A stretch of 64,000 nucleotides of DNA, from the NCBI RefSeq assembly GCF_030125375.1, contig NZ_JASJUU010000022.1:84624-148623 (forward strand), read 5' to 3'. Below the pieces are notes generated by a model. The model ran no database searches and had not been told where the DNA came from. It saw nothing but the letters and a program-made list of their open reading frames with translations. Positions 54,773 through 63,951 of the stretch are shown here, one piece after another (the stretch's first letter is position 1; every line of letters starts with the position of its first letter). Source of the stretch: Pseudoalteromonas umbrosa (GTDB taxonomy: Bacteria; Pseudomonadota; Gammaproteobacteria; Enterobacterales; Alteromonadaceae). The translations under genes and the position numbers were made by a program.

Positions 54773-55740
54773 ATTTGGCGATTGAGCGTTAATTGTGCAG
54801 TGTACAGTGACCCTGCTTGATGCTTTACGCTCATATGCAGTAGCCACTGTGCTTCACCTACTTGCTTTGACCAAGCGCGAGGATTTTCTGTACTGGCTGC
54901 TTGCCATCCTGCATTGGTCATTTGCTGGTTGAGCCATGAGAATAACGCCGAAGATTGGGTGTTTTTTAAATCAAACATATAACCTTTATACCAATTTTGC
55001 TCATCGCCATAGTGGAAAGTGCGAGATGCCAAAGTGATACTTTCAGGTAAGTCACTGAACTTGGGTAGTATACGGTCCGCCATTTTTCCGCGAATGTAAC
55101 CCCCATTTGGCGTCCAATCATACTCAATTTTTGCCGCTACAGTGCGCGCAGCACGCATGCCATTCACTTTTGCAACTAAGGATAGTGCGCCATCGATGCC
55201 TGAAGACAACCCCGCCGTAGTAAGTAGTTTACCGTTGTCAGTGAGTTTTTGATCTGTTGCCAACTTTACCAAAGGATACTGTTGTGCAAAGCTATCGAAC
55301 GCTTTTTCAATGGTTGTCGCATAAAGACCGTTCAGCAGCTCTGTATTGGCTAAAATGAACGCGCCATTACACACAGACATCACATAATCCGCCTCGCGGC
55401 TTTGTGCCTTAATCCAATTTTGCACTTGTTCATCATTGATCAAAGTACCATTAATATTACCGCCGGGAATAAGTACCGCGTCAAAGGTTGTATTATTTGC
55501 AAAACTTTGTGCTGGTGTCACCTTCAATCCCATTGCAGTGGTGATCTCATTACCCGTCTTACTTACTGTCGTAAGTCTAAACCCTGCTTGACCGAACACC
55601 TCTATTGGTCCCACAAAATCAATGGCCTGTGCACCTTCAAATAACAAGACACCGACATGAAATGCATTTTCATCAGTCGAGTGGGCAGCCCCTTTTATAC
55701 AATAAAAACACATTAACCATGCTAGGATTATTTTTTTCAT
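54769..55740 (-). CDS. Exported DJ-1/PfpI-domain protein
   Basis: 323 residues with an N-terminal signal sequence (ILAWLMCFYCIKGAAH). The DJ-1/PfpI domain begins FHVGVLLFEGAQAIDFVGPIEVFG, a long but standard motif given in part, and has the nucleophile-elbow Cys in SVCNGAFILA. An extra C-terminal 100 residues (YKGYMFDLKN...) are unrecognised. It overlaps the regulator upstream by 4 bp. Enzymatic role unknown. Confidence 0.8.
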   Translation of the reverse strand: MKKIILAWLMCFYCIKGAAHSTDENAFHVGVLLFEGAQAIDFVGPIEVFGQAGFRLTTVSKTGNEITTAMGLKVTPAQSFANNTTFDAVLIPGGNINGTLINDEQVQNWIKAQSREADYVMSVCNGAFILANTELLNGLYATTIEKAFDSFAQQYPLVKLATDQKLTDNGKLLTTAGLSSGIDGALSLVAKVNGMRAARTVAAKIEYDWTPNGGYIRGKMADRILPKFSDLPESITLASRTFHYGDEQNWYKGYMFDLKNTQSSALFSWLNQQMTNAGWQAASTENPRAWSKQVGEAQWLLHMSVKHQAGSLYTAQLTLNRQI

Positions 55741-56702
55741 TCGTTAACCTCTGCAGTAAAATTTTCGCGATATTGGGTCGGCGTTACGCCATACGCTTGG
55801 GTGAATTTTCGAGTTAATAACGGAGGTGAACCAAATCCTGTCAACACGCTGATATGGGCTATCGAGTGCTCAGATGTGCACAATAACCCCTTGGCTTTTT
55901 CCAACCTTAAATTTTGTACAAAGCGCATTGGGGATATCCCCATTTTGTCTGTAAAAACCCGCTGGAAATGTCGTGGGCTCAACGCAACTTGCTCAGCTAA
56001 TATCTCAACAGATAACGGCTTATCGATATTATCTTGTACAAACTCGATGGCACTTTGAAAGCGTTGTGACAAGGTCTGTTGCGCATTCAATAAACTAGAA
56101 TACTGACGTTGATCGCCGCTGCGCCTTACATACATCACCATATATTGTGCAACGCGTTGCGCCATCGCTGCGCCATGATCCTTTGCAATTAAACTCAAAG
56201 CAAGATCGATACCCGCTGTAAGCCCGCCCGAAGAATACACCTCATCACTTTGTACAAAGAGCTTATCGGACACCACTTCCACACATGGAAATTGCGCCGC
56301 GAGCCGCTGCGTAAACCCCCAATGGGTTGCTAATGTGAGTGCTCGCTGGGGCCAAAGCGCTGCAACAATAAATGCGCCTGTACAGATGCTCACAATGCGC
56401 TGAGCGCCTTGTGCCAGTCGACGTAGCTGTGTCATTACGGCTTGATCTTTGATGACACTTTGGCATCCTCGTCCGCCAATGATCACCAACACATCAAGTG
56501 TTTGGCAATTTATAAGCGTGTCATCTGCCAATGTTTTCAAACCACTTTCAGCACGAATTGGCGTCATATCACTCGCGAGCGTAACCAACTTATATACTTC
56601 TTTTGACAGTAGATCATTCACGGTCGCAAACACATCTAGTGGACCCGCTAAATCAACAGTTTGAAATTCATCGTAAATAAAAAAGCCAACAAGTTGTGAC
56701 AT
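55737..56702 (-). CDS. GlxA-type regulator (DJ-1/PfpI sensor plus AraC HTH)
   Basis: 321 residues from ATG 56702, fixed by an AGGAGG ribosome site 7 nt upstream; the frame is open a further 45 bp. The N-terminal DJ-1/PfpI-like domain (FFIYDEFQTVDLAGPLDVF, SICTGAFIVAAL) is joined to a C-terminal AraC domain (LSVEILAEQVALSPRHFQRVF, SHISVL-type second helix, VTPTQYREN). It probably controls itself and the overlapping exported PfpI protein. Confidence 0.9.
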   Translation of the reverse strand: MSQLVGFFIYDEFQTVDLAGPLDVFATVNDLLSKEVYKLVTLASDMTPIRAESGLKTLADDTLINCQTLDVLVIIGGRGCQSVIKDQAVMTQLRRLAQGAQRIVSICTGAFIVAALWPQRALTLATHWGFTQRLAAQFPCVEVVSDKLFVQSDEVYSSGGLTAGIDLALSLIAKDHGAAMAQRVAQYMVMYVRRSGDQRQYSSLLNAQQTLSQRFQSAIEFVQDNIDKPLSVEILAEQVALSPRHFQRVFTDKMGISPMRFVQNLRLEKAKGLLCTSEHSIAHISVLTGFGSPPLLTRKFTQAYGVTPTQYRENFTAEVNE

Positions 56703-57106
56703 CAGGCACCTCCTAGGAAATAAGCATATCGCATCGCAAAAAGTCATTAATGACTATAACTTATCTAAAAAGGACATGTTTAGAGGGAGCGATAAAAGGT
56801 AATATCTATCATGGCAAGTCGCATTCATACTTACTGACTATGACGACTGTTATCATCAAGCGCTAGTACTTAAAACCCCCGACTGGGTCGTCATTTTATA
56901 AAAATGAGCAATGTTCAAAAAGTAAACTAAAATTTACATAAAAATTAAACTTTATATATGATAATAAATTTTAGTTAAATAAAAACATAAGCTTGAAAAA
57001 AATAACACACTGCCCATTGAAATCATTTCAATCACATTTTTTATACATTTTGCAACATTTAGTTGTATCTTAATTTCGTCTAACAAGTGAACAACATAGG
57101 TACAAC
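56703..57106. other. Intergenic region, GlxA-type regulator / serine protease
   Basis: 404 bp between divergent genes, strongly AT-rich from 56,920 on. It must hold both promoters. No gene, and no operator that I can name; GATAATAAATTTTAG near 56,959 is only half a Fur box. Confidence 0.5.
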
Positions 57107-58423
57107 ATGAAAGGAACAACACACTTCATTAAAGGCGCAATGCGACACACACTACTGGCCACAGGCATTGTCGCCAGTTTACCCGCATTGGCACTCGATG
57201 ATATTAAGCCCAACATTGTGGGTGGTATACCAGCAGATACTGCTCAGTGGCCATTTTACACACAGATATTAAGGTCAAATGGTACAACTGCTTTCTGTGG
57301 CGGTAGCTACATTGGTGACGGTTATGTGCTAACTGCAGCGCACTGTGTACGCAACAGAACTGCGAGCGAACTTAATGTTAAAGTGGCCGGCTTTATTCTT
57401 GGCGGCAATGACGGCGATCGAATAGCTGTTGAGCAAGTGCATATGCACCCTAACTATAATAACTCAACATTACACAACGATATTGCGGTTTTAAAGCTGA
57501 CTCGAGTGCCAACACAGGGCGCGAGTGTCACACTTGCACAATCTTCTATAGATTATTACGCACGTGAAGGTGATTTACTCACTGTAGCAGGCCTTGGCCG
57601 CTTGCAAGAGGGTGGTACACGCCCGACTAACTTGTATGAAGTAGATGTGCCCTTAGTTTCTGACGCTGTATGTCGTCAAACTGGAGGTCACTACAGCAAT
57701 GTTGGAGCAACTGAGTTTTGTGCAGGCTACCCACAAGGTCAAAAGGACTCATGTAGCGGCGATAGTGGTGGCCCAATTGTAATTCAATCCGGTGGCCAAA
57801 CTGTTCAGCTTGGTATTGTTAGTTGGGGTGTAGGCTGCGCTCGTCCAGACAATTACGGCGTTTATGCTGATGTAGCAGTATTCGATCAATGGATTGAGTC
57901 AATAAAAAATGGCACAGTTCCAGTGCAAGTTGGCTATCAAGAGCAAACGACACTGGCTGATTTTGTTGTTGGCGACAGGGTAAGACACACCTTTACCATT
58001 ACCAATACAGGTAGCCCGACATTTACCTTTAACCAACTTAACGTTGCGGCGTTAGGCGTAACTAGTAACTTGGTGACAACAGTAGATACGTGTTCTGCAA
58101 GTACACTGACACAAAACGAAAATTGTAAGGTAAGCGTTGAATTTAGCGCGGCAACACCAGGCCTTGCACAAACAACGTTAACTTTTAAAGTGGACGGTAG
58201 CACAACCACATATGTTGCGCGTGTTTTTGCTACTGCAACAGATGGCTCCAACGTGTGCAATGGCACATGGGATGCAAATACCGTGTATGTCAGACCAAAT
58301 CGCGTCACATACCGAGGTTCAGAATATGAAGCAAGGTATTGGACTCGTGGCGATATCCCAAGTGAATCAGGTCTTTATGGCGCTTGGAAACTCATCGGCA
58401 AGGATCCAACTTGCACTAAATAA
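57107..58423 (+). CDS. Secreted trypsin-like serine protease with chitin-binding module
   Basis: 438 residues. Signal peptide cut near PALA; short propeptide before IVGG (37-40). S1 triad: H79 in TAAHC, D125 in HNDIAVLK, S220 in CSGDSGGP. D214, six residues before the Ser, equals trypsin Asp189, so cleavage after Lys/Arg is expected. A 110-residue Ig-like 'choice-of-anchor' type domain follows (about 285-385), then a C-terminal CBM5/12 module (WDANTVYVRPNRVTYRGSEY, YWTRGD). It may digest protein associated with chitin; the GH18 gene beside it has the same module. Confidence 0.93.
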   Translation: MKGTTHFIKGAMRHTLLATGIVASLPALALDDIKPNIVGGIPADTAQWPFYTQILRSNGTTAFCGGSYIGDGYVLTAAHCVRNRTASELNVKVAGFILGGNDGDRIAVEQVHMHPNYNNSTLHNDIAVLKLTRVPTQGASVTLAQSSIDYYAREGDLLTVAGLGRLQEGGTRPTNLYEVDVPLVSDAVCRQTGGHYSNVGATEFCAGYPQGQKDSCSGDSGGPIVIQSGGQTVQLGIVSWGVGCARPDNYGVYADVAVFDQWIESIKNGTVPVQVGYQEQTTLADFVVGDRVRHTFTITNTGSPTFTFNQLNVAALGVTSNLVTTVDTCSASTLTQNENCKVSVEFSAATPGLAQTTLTFKVDGSTTTYVARVFATATDGSNVCNGTWDANTVYVRPNRVTYRGSEYEARYWTRGDIPSESGLYGAWKLIGKDPTCTK

Positions 58424-58447
58424 GCAAAAATTTATCATGACAATCAA

Positions 58448-58476
58448 AGCCGTGCGTCTGGGTGCACGGCTTTTTT
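58448..58476 (+). terminator. Terminator of the serine protease gene
   Basis: An 8-bp stem, AGCCGTGC and GCACGGCT (58448-58471), then TTTTTTC on the plus strand. Confidence 0.85.
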
Positions 58477-58499
58477 CATATTACCTTCTTAGGTTGCCA

Positions 58500-60119
58500 T
58501 CAATACTGACAGATAAACTGCCAACTACCGTCACTGCCAGGTACTGAGCGCGTCCACCAATTCGCTTCATACACGCTGCTTTGATGACGAATACGCTGCC
58601 CAGCTGCTGCATGGTCGCCATTCGGAAAATCAGGGTGTACGACGTATTGATTTGGATCGACTTGAATATCCACACACTGTGTTGGCTTATCCGGACCTCC
58701 ACTGCCATCGCACTGATAAGTTGGCGCAATGCCCTGTGAAACTTCCCACTTAGCGGTCAATAGAGACTCAGGCCCACTTGTATCATGGGATAGCTCCCAA
58801 TTCATTATGCCACCTGCGCTATCGAGCGCTAACTGAGTTTTTGCACGTATTGTTGGAATTCCATTGTAATATGAGGTGCCATCGGTATCGCGACAAGCAT
58901 TGGCAGCATCTTGTGCAACAAGCGTGCGGTAAGCTTGCCATGTCGGGCGAGAATAAAAAGGCACACCCAGCACGGTTTTCTCTTTACTTAACCCGCGGCC
59001 TTGCCAATATGCTATCGAGTCTAATGCATACTGAAAGCTTGCATGATCCGCATTATTTGCGTCGTAGGCCATCAAGTTTAAGAAATCAACATCTTGGAAT
59101 ACCGACTCCAAAACACCGCCTCCGGTGTAACCTAAAGCAACTACTGCGGCGGTTAAAAACTTCCCTTTTGCTTTGAGCTCAACACTGAGCTCTTTCATCA
59201 ACAGCGCGTAATTATTGGCTGAGCTACCTGGGTCAGGGTATTCCCAGTCCATATCAACGCCATCTAACTGATGCAATTCAACAAAAGCCATCAGATTGCG
59301 AATAAACGTAGCACGGCCTTGTGCACTGCTGGCAAAAGTCTCAAACGCACTGTCATCTCCGCCGTTCCAACCACCTACCGCAATCCCTACTTTTACGCCA
59401 GATGATTGCGCGGCACTCACTAGCTGTTTCATCTTCGCAAGATTTTCAAGTGGTTGTAATGAACCATCAGCATTAGGCAGTAAGAAGGAGTAATTAATAT
59501 GCGTTAGCTTATCAAATTGAATATCGGCAACTTGGCCTTGCCAGCTAGGAAAATAACCAACAATCTTAAAACCACTTGGAGGTACAATCACATCGTCCGC
59601 GACAACCGTAATAATACGCTTACCTGAGCTTGCCCGCCCATTTTCATCATCAACAACTTCAGCTTGGATCACATGCTCGCCCAGGCCTGTCGCTGTCCAT
59701 GTTACTTCATAAGGTGCTGTGTTATCCGTCGCAATCACCACATCGTCCACTTTGAAGTCCACATGTTTGATTGGCACATTCATTGGGTGGCTAGCTGTTG
59801 CTTTTATTAAAATTGGAGAAGCGATTATATGGCGACTTTGATCCACTGGTGTGTCAAGCTTCACAATAGGTAGTGGTGTACCCACAGGGTCGCAGATCCC
59901 CTCTTTTCGCCATACATTTTCTGGCTGTGAATATATTGCAGGGTCTTGATTTTGTGTCCACCACTTTGCTGTATATTTGGCTGCTAAGTGCTGTACTTCC
60001 ATACCGCCTGTATATACTTTTGCTGACTGCCAATTGCTTAATTGACTGCAGTCCAGCGCCATCGTTGGCACACTGATAAGGCCAAATGCGGCCATAACTG
60101 CTAAATTGAGTGTTTTCAT
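58500..60119 (-). CDS. GH18 chitinase with N- and C-terminal chitin-binding modules
   Basis: 539 residues. Signal peptide cut after TMA; an N-terminal CBM5/12 (NWQSAKVYTGG, YTAKWWTQNQDP), an Ig-like domain (about 85-175), then the GH18 barrel with DGVDMDWEYP, where Glu293 is the acid. A second CBM5/12 ends the protein (QSSVYEANWWTRSVPG). It cleaves chitin outside the cell. Convergent with the trypsin-like gene. Confidence 0.95.
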   Translation of the reverse strand: MKTLNLAVMAAFGLISVPTMALDCSQLSNWQSAKVYTGGMEVQHLAAKYTAKWWTQNQDPAIYSQPENVWRKEGICDPVGTPLPIVKLDTPVDQSRHIIASPILIKATASHPMNVPIKHVDFKVDDVVIATDNTAPYEVTWTATGLGEHVIQAEVVDDENGRASSGKRIITVVADDVIVPPSGFKIVGYFPSWQGQVADIQFDKLTHINYSFLLPNADGSLQPLENLAKMKQLVSAAQSSGVKVGIAVGGWNGGDDSAFETFASSAQGRATFIRNLMAFVELHQLDGVDMDWEYPDPGSSANNYALLMKELSVELKAKGKFLTAAVVALGYTGGGVLESVFQDVDFLNLMAYDANNADHASFQYALDSIAYWQGRGLSKEKTVLGVPFYSRPTWQAYRTLVAQDAANACRDTDGTSYYNGIPTIRAKTQLALDSAGGIMNWELSHDTSGPESLLTAKWEVSQGIAPTYQCDGSGGPDKPTQCVDIQVDPNQYVVHPDFPNGDHAAAGQRIRHQSSVYEANWWTRSVPGSDGSWQFICQY

Positions 60120-60405
60120 ACCTTTATTTCCATGTTGTTAGCCAGCGTGTGACGGCGAGCTCTGGCTGGCTGTTATCCAATGGTAAACCCGCCCGCTTTC
60201 AGAGTAACAAACTGTATAAAAATCACCCACACCCTATCGCAGCTCACAACTTGAAAGATTGTAATGTTTCACGGGTTTTCAGCTATGAAGTAGGAATAAT
60301 ATGAAAAGAACTTAAAATGATATAGCAAGTAAAGTGTAGGTGGCTGGATTGTCTTCCCCAAGACTACCATGCTATTTAACGTAAATAATGGCGCCATCAT
60401 TAACA

Positions 60406-61203
60406 TTATTTAGCTTGTCCAAGTTGACGATAGCGGGCTACCAATTGTGATATTTGTAAATGTAATTCATCAATCGCCTTATCAATACGTAATCGTTGAG
60501 AAGGTGAAAACTTATTTTTGCGCAGTAAAAAGTGTACTTCATTATCATGAACTGAGTAATCCCAAATATAAATCGGTTTATCACTCCATTTTTGACTAAG
60601 GTAGTTACCGACGATTTCATCTTCTATAATAAAATCGACGCGCTGCTTAGCTAATAACTCAATGCGCCGTTGAATGGTTGAAATGCCGATGAATTGATTA
60701 CCAAATCGCTCTTGATTGGCAAGAGACTTAATCTCTTCTCCATAGTAGGAGCCAATACTCAAGCCAATTGTTGCCTCTGAGCTGAGCAAAGCCAATAGGG
60801 AGTATACTGACTCTGGCGGTTTTAAAGAAAATAGCCGCATTCTTTCTGTGCGATAAGGTTGGGTGAAATGGCCCCACTGCTTGCGCTTAAAGGTATAACT
60901 CACCATCAACACAACATCAACAACGCCTTTTGTTAGCTGTGCAAAACTGCGAGCTGCGGATGGCAGGCGCACAAACTCAACACACATACCCGCACGCTCG
61001 AACACCATTTTAGCAATTTCTATATCTAGACCTTGTGCTACGCCTTCATCAGTGACACTAGTCAACGGGGGCCAACCAGCAACTACACCCACTTTGGCGT
61101 TAGTTTCACATACAGGATTGATTATATCAGTAGAGTGCTGAGCTGCTGACAAATGCCAACTCGCTATCAGCGCAACAAAACTTACCAAGATATATATCCG
61201 CAC
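60406..61203 (-). CDS. Periplasmic solute-binding protein, family 3
   Basis: 265 residues with signal peptide (cut after LSAA). Family pattern: VGVVAGWPPLTSV, QGLDIEIAKMVFERAGM, VDVVLMVSYTFKR. No ABC permease or ATPase is adjacent, so it may feed a distant transporter or act as a sensor component. The ligand cannot be told. Confidence 0.85.
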   Translation of the reverse strand: MRIYILVSFVALIASWHLSAAQHSTDIINPVCETNAKVGVVAGWPPLTSVTDEGVAQGLDIEIAKMVFERAGMCVEFVRLPSAARSFAQLTKGVVDVVLMVSYTFKRKQWGHFTQPYRTERMRLFSLKPPESVYSLLALLSSEATIGLSIGSYYGEEIKSLANQERFGNQFIGISTIQRRIELLAKQRVDFIIEDEIVGNYLSQKWSDKPIYIWDYSVHDNEVHFLLRKNKFSPSQRLRIDKAIDELHLQISQLVARYRQLGQAK

Positions 61204-61281
61204 AGACGCTTAACTAATTACACAACCATCATTAAAGTGTAGCTGCTAAAATAGGTCTTTCTCGATTAATCAATACGCCAA

Positions 61282-62232
61282 CTATAAAACGTCGAGTTCA
61301 TTGCTAAAAACTAAGCACTTTAATCCGCCTTGCGGGTCAATGTCTTCAAATACTGGCGGATTTTCAAGACGCTCGATAAACTTCATCGAAGGTGCTTCCC
61401 TATGCATTTCATCAATTAGAAACTGGCTTTGCACGGTAGGATCATTCACACAGGCCAGTACTGTTGCACCAGAATAAAGTAGCTCAGGGAGTTTACGTAA
61501 TATGCGCTGATAATCTTTCGTCAGTGCAAAACTGCCCTTTTGAAATGTCGGAGGGTCAATGATCACCAAATCATACGGACCAAACTTGCGCAATTTACCC
61601 CAAGATTTAAATAAGTCATGCCCTAAGAAAGAAACATTGTCTAATGCATGCTCATTGAGCTGATGATTGCGTCTGCCTTGTTTCAGTGCCGCTTTTGCCA
61701 TATCCAAGTTAACCACTTGCTTGGCCCCGCCAGCCACTGCAGCCACTGAAAAGCCGCAAGTGTAGGCAAATAAATTAAGCACCTTTTTGTTTTCGCTTTG
61801 CTTCTTCACCCAATCGCGGCCATTACGCATATCAAAAAACAATCCCGTATTTTGTTTTTTGCCAAGTGACAACTCAAACTTTAAGCCATTTTCTGTAACT
61901 ACCACTTGCTCATCAAGGCTACCAAATAATACCTCTACAGCATTGTCTACGCGGTACCTATGCTGGATGAAGACACAAGTTAGCTGCTTTTGAACCAGCT
62001 CACTGTGGATTAAGGTGTGAAGGCAGTCACGAAGACCTTCCATCCAAGCATCATCCTGCTCCTTAAACACAGTGCACATGATTTGACCTGACAACCAATC
62101 AATAGAAAGCTGCTCTAACGATGGGTAACAGCGGCCTCTGCCGTGAAAAAGACGCACAGCCTCATTGGGAAGTTCTGTTAACTGTGAAAATACTTGCTGG
62201 ACAGGGGAAAAATCAAATTGCATAGCTGACAT
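61282..62232 (-). CDS. Class I SAM-dependent methyltransferase, RlmI/RlmK-like
   Basis: 316 residues from ATG 62232; a TTG upstream at 62250 and an ATG at 62223 are alternatives. The SAM motif is VLNLFAYTCGFSVAAVAGGA, the catalytic-type motif IIDPPTFQKG and the middle DMRNGRDWVK match large rRNA m5C methyltransferase-type proteins. No PUA domain is obvious at the N-terminus. Probably modifies RNA; target unknown. Confidence 0.85.
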   Translation of the reverse strand: MSAMQFDFSPVQQVFSQLTELPNEAVRLFHGRGRCYPSLEQLSIDWLSGQIMCTVFKEQDDAWMEGLRDCLHTLIHSELVQKQLTCVFIQHRYRVDNAVEVLFGSLDEQVVVTENGLKFELSLGKKQNTGLFFDMRNGRDWVKKQSENKKVLNLFAYTCGFSVAAVAGGAKQVVNLDMAKAALKQGRRNHQLNEHALDNVSFLGHDLFKSWGKLRKFGPYDLVIIDPPTFQKGSFALTKDYQRILRKLPELLYSGATVLACVNDPTVQSQFLIDEMHREAPSMKFIERLENPPVFEDIDPQGGLKCLVFSNELDVL

Positions 62233-62469
62233 CGATAAGATAAGAAACAAAATATAATTGTACTCGACTTAGCTCGATTGCCAATGAGAATTGAAACCAC
62301 ACCAGAATAATAACTTTATAATTAAAAATTATTTACATCATTAGGAAGGTAATGTAGGTTACTATTTGTGCATTGATGCACATAATAATGATCTCTATTT
62401 AGCAGAATAATATATAAGAATACTTTGAAAGCTAAATTGAGCACCAAAAATAAAAACAGGAATTTCATC

Positions 62470-62616
62470 ATGCGTTTAAAACTATCAAAAAAATCTGTCA
62501 AATCTCTTTCGATCCAGCGTCCTATCGATGCAAAGCAAACTCCACACATTGCGGGTGGTTATTTAGGCTCCTGGACTTGCCCTGGCTCTCAGCCTTGCCA
62601 AGATAAGTTTGAATAA
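62470..62616 (+). CDS. Small peptide with Gly-Gly leader (candidate RiPP or bacteriocin precursor)
   Basis: 48 residues from ATG 62470 with AGGA 9 nt upstream; an in-frame start at 62425 would add 15 residues without a ribosome site. The first 30 residues form a basic leader (MRLKLSKKSVKSL) ending TPHIAGG, the double-glycine cut used by C39-type exporters. The 18-residue core, YLGSWTCPGSQPCQDKFE, has two Cys that could form a disulfide or thioether and an acidic C-terminus. No modifying enzyme or exporter is within the window. Flanked by AT-rich sequence and followed by a terminator-like hairpin, so it is a separate unit. Confidence 0.65.
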   Translation: MRLKLSKKSVKSLSIQRPIDAKQTPHIAGGYLGSWTCPGSQPCQDKFE

Positions 62617-62628
62617 TTACGAATAAGA

Positions 62629-62656
62629 GAAAGGGCGACTATATATCGCCTTTTCT
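62629..62656 (+). terminator. Terminator-like hairpin after the Gly-Gly peptide
   Basis: GAAAGGGCGA pairs with TCGCCTTTTC (62629-62655) with one G-T pair; the T-run lies within the 3' arm. Confidence 0.5.
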
Positions 62657-62788
62657 GCACTAATATACTTTCTGGTTTTTTTCATATCACAAGCTGAAAT
62701 ATTAGCTCTCCGTATTATTTTACTGTACACCGACAAGTGGCACGCGTACTCTTCACTCTTTGACTATTTTGCTACTGAGAGTAAGTTC

Positions 62789-63442
62789 ATGAGTACCGCA
62801 TTTTCTCGCCGTTTTGTGACCCTAGTTGAGCAATTTTCTGGCGGTAATAAACGTCAGTTTGCCGAATTAACTGGTAAATCTCCTTCACATATTTATCGTA
62901 TTTGCCAAGGGCTGGGTCGCCCATCAACGGCATACCTTGAACACTTATACAGTTTATTCTCTGTGGACTTAAATTGGTTACTTACCGGTGTACAAGCTGC
63001 TGATACACCTGCTCAACATAGCCAAGAAGATCTACTCGTAGTACCTAAACTAGACGTAGAAGCCAGTGCGGGTTTTGGTGCCATTAATGGTCAAGAAGAC
63101 GTCACCGAACAATTTGCACTAAATAAACGTTGGTTACAATCACAGCTAGGAGTTCATAGCGACCGCTTAGCTTTCGTTTCTGTGCGTGGTGATAGTATGC
63201 TACCGACCTTAGAGCATGGCGATATGGTACTGGTTGATTTAAGCCAACAGCAACCTAGTAAGGCCGGTGTCTATATTATTCAAACTCAAGATGGTCTGAT
63301 GGCTAAGAGGCTTCAACAAAAATCAGATCATATTGCTGTGATCAGTGATAACCCCGATTATCCAAGCTGGCAAATCAACTCCCAAAATGCGGAACATCAC
63401 GGCGTAGCTGGACGCATTGTTTGGTGTGGCCGTAGTTTGTAG
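62789..63442 (+). CDS. HTH / S24-peptidase repressor (LexA/C2-like)
   Basis: 217 residues. The N-terminal HTH is FAELTGKSPSHIYRICQG. The C-terminal S24 domain has Ser in RGDSMLPTLEHGDMVLVD and Lys in GLMAKRL, the LexA-type self-cleavage dyad. The usual Ala-Gly cut region may be VEASAGFG near 90-97. No phage genes are nearby, so it is probably a chromosomal stress regulator; target unknown. Confidence 0.88.
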   Translation: MSTAFSRRFVTLVEQFSGGNKRQFAELTGKSPSHIYRICQGLGRPSTAYLEHLYSLFSVDLNWLLTGVQAADTPAQHSQEDLLVVPKLDVEASAGFGAINGQEDVTEQFALNKRWLQSQLGVHSDRLAFVSVRGDSMLPTLEHGDMVLVDLSQQQPSKAGVYIIQTQDGLMAKRLQQKSDHIAVISDNPDYPSWQINSQNAEHHGVAGRIVWCGRSL

Positions 63443-63452
63443 TTGTCATCTT

Positions 63453-63487
63453 TGATGTACTGCTTTGATCGACAAAGTAGTACATCA
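63453..63487. repeat. Long stem-loop after the S24 repressor
   Basis: A 15-bp stem with one G-T pair: TGATGTACTGCTTTG and CAAAGTAGTACATCA, loop ATCGA. No T-run follows. Confidence 0.75.
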
Positions 63488-63722
63488 CATTCACTAGACC
63501 GATATTCTCACATTAATTAATAATATTTCCAACAATACATACGCATCTAAACTGCATCAAAAAACGTTATGGACAAGGCAAAGAGGATAACCGTCACAAA
63601 TAGGAATCTTTGATCTCCTATCCGCTTGCTAGAAAAATGACTTCACCCATCGTAGAGCAAACCCTCTCCATCTTTATACCCAAGTAAAGTACAAAACAGT
63701 GCGAAGCGCTGGCATTCGTTTC
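63488..63722. other. Non-coding spacer before the 61-bp repeat
   Basis: About 235 bp without a gene I can support. It reads AT-rich, then changes to the repeat array at 63723. Confidence 0.5.
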
Positions 63723-63862
63723 GCGTAAGGTGATTAACGTGCAAAAGGTTAGCGACAGCGAACGAAGTGAGTACGCTCTTTTTGCGCAAGGTGAATATCG
63801 TGCAAAAGGTTAGCGACAGCGAACGAAGTGAGCACGCTTCTTTTGCGCAAGGTGAAGTGAGC
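63723..63862. repeat. 61-bp direct repeat, two full copies and a stub
   Basis: Copies start at 63723, 63784 and 63845 (period 61). The invariant core is CGTGCAAAAGGTTAGCGACA followed by GCGAACGAAGTGAG. The third copy stops after GCGCAAGGTGA. It lies just outside the rRNA operon terminator. Confidence 0.85.
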
Positions 63863-63894
63863 TATTTTAGTTGTTGCCGAGGGACTTAAACGCA

Positions 63895-63930
63895 AAAAAG
63901 CCCGACTCTTTCGAATCGGGCTTTCTTTTA
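63895..63930. terminator. rRNA operon terminator
   Basis: A 9-bp stem with one G-T pair, GCCCGACTC and GAATCGGGC (63900-63921), flanked by AAAAAA on the left and TTTCTTTT on the right. On the minus strand it ends in TTTTTTGCG, downstream of the 5S end. Confidence 0.88.
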
Positions 63931-63951
63931 TTTGGCGCTTTTGGTGCGCTA

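Noticed and set aside
56950..56975. GATAATAAATTTTAG as a second Fur box
   Set aside because: Only one half-site matches; the AT-rich surroundings make chance likely.
62789..63442. S24 repressor as a sign of a prophage
   Set aside because: No integrase, structural or lysis gene lies nearby in the window.
63723..63862. 61-bp repeats considered as a CRISPR array
   Set aside because: Copies abut with no variable spacers, and no cas gene is present.
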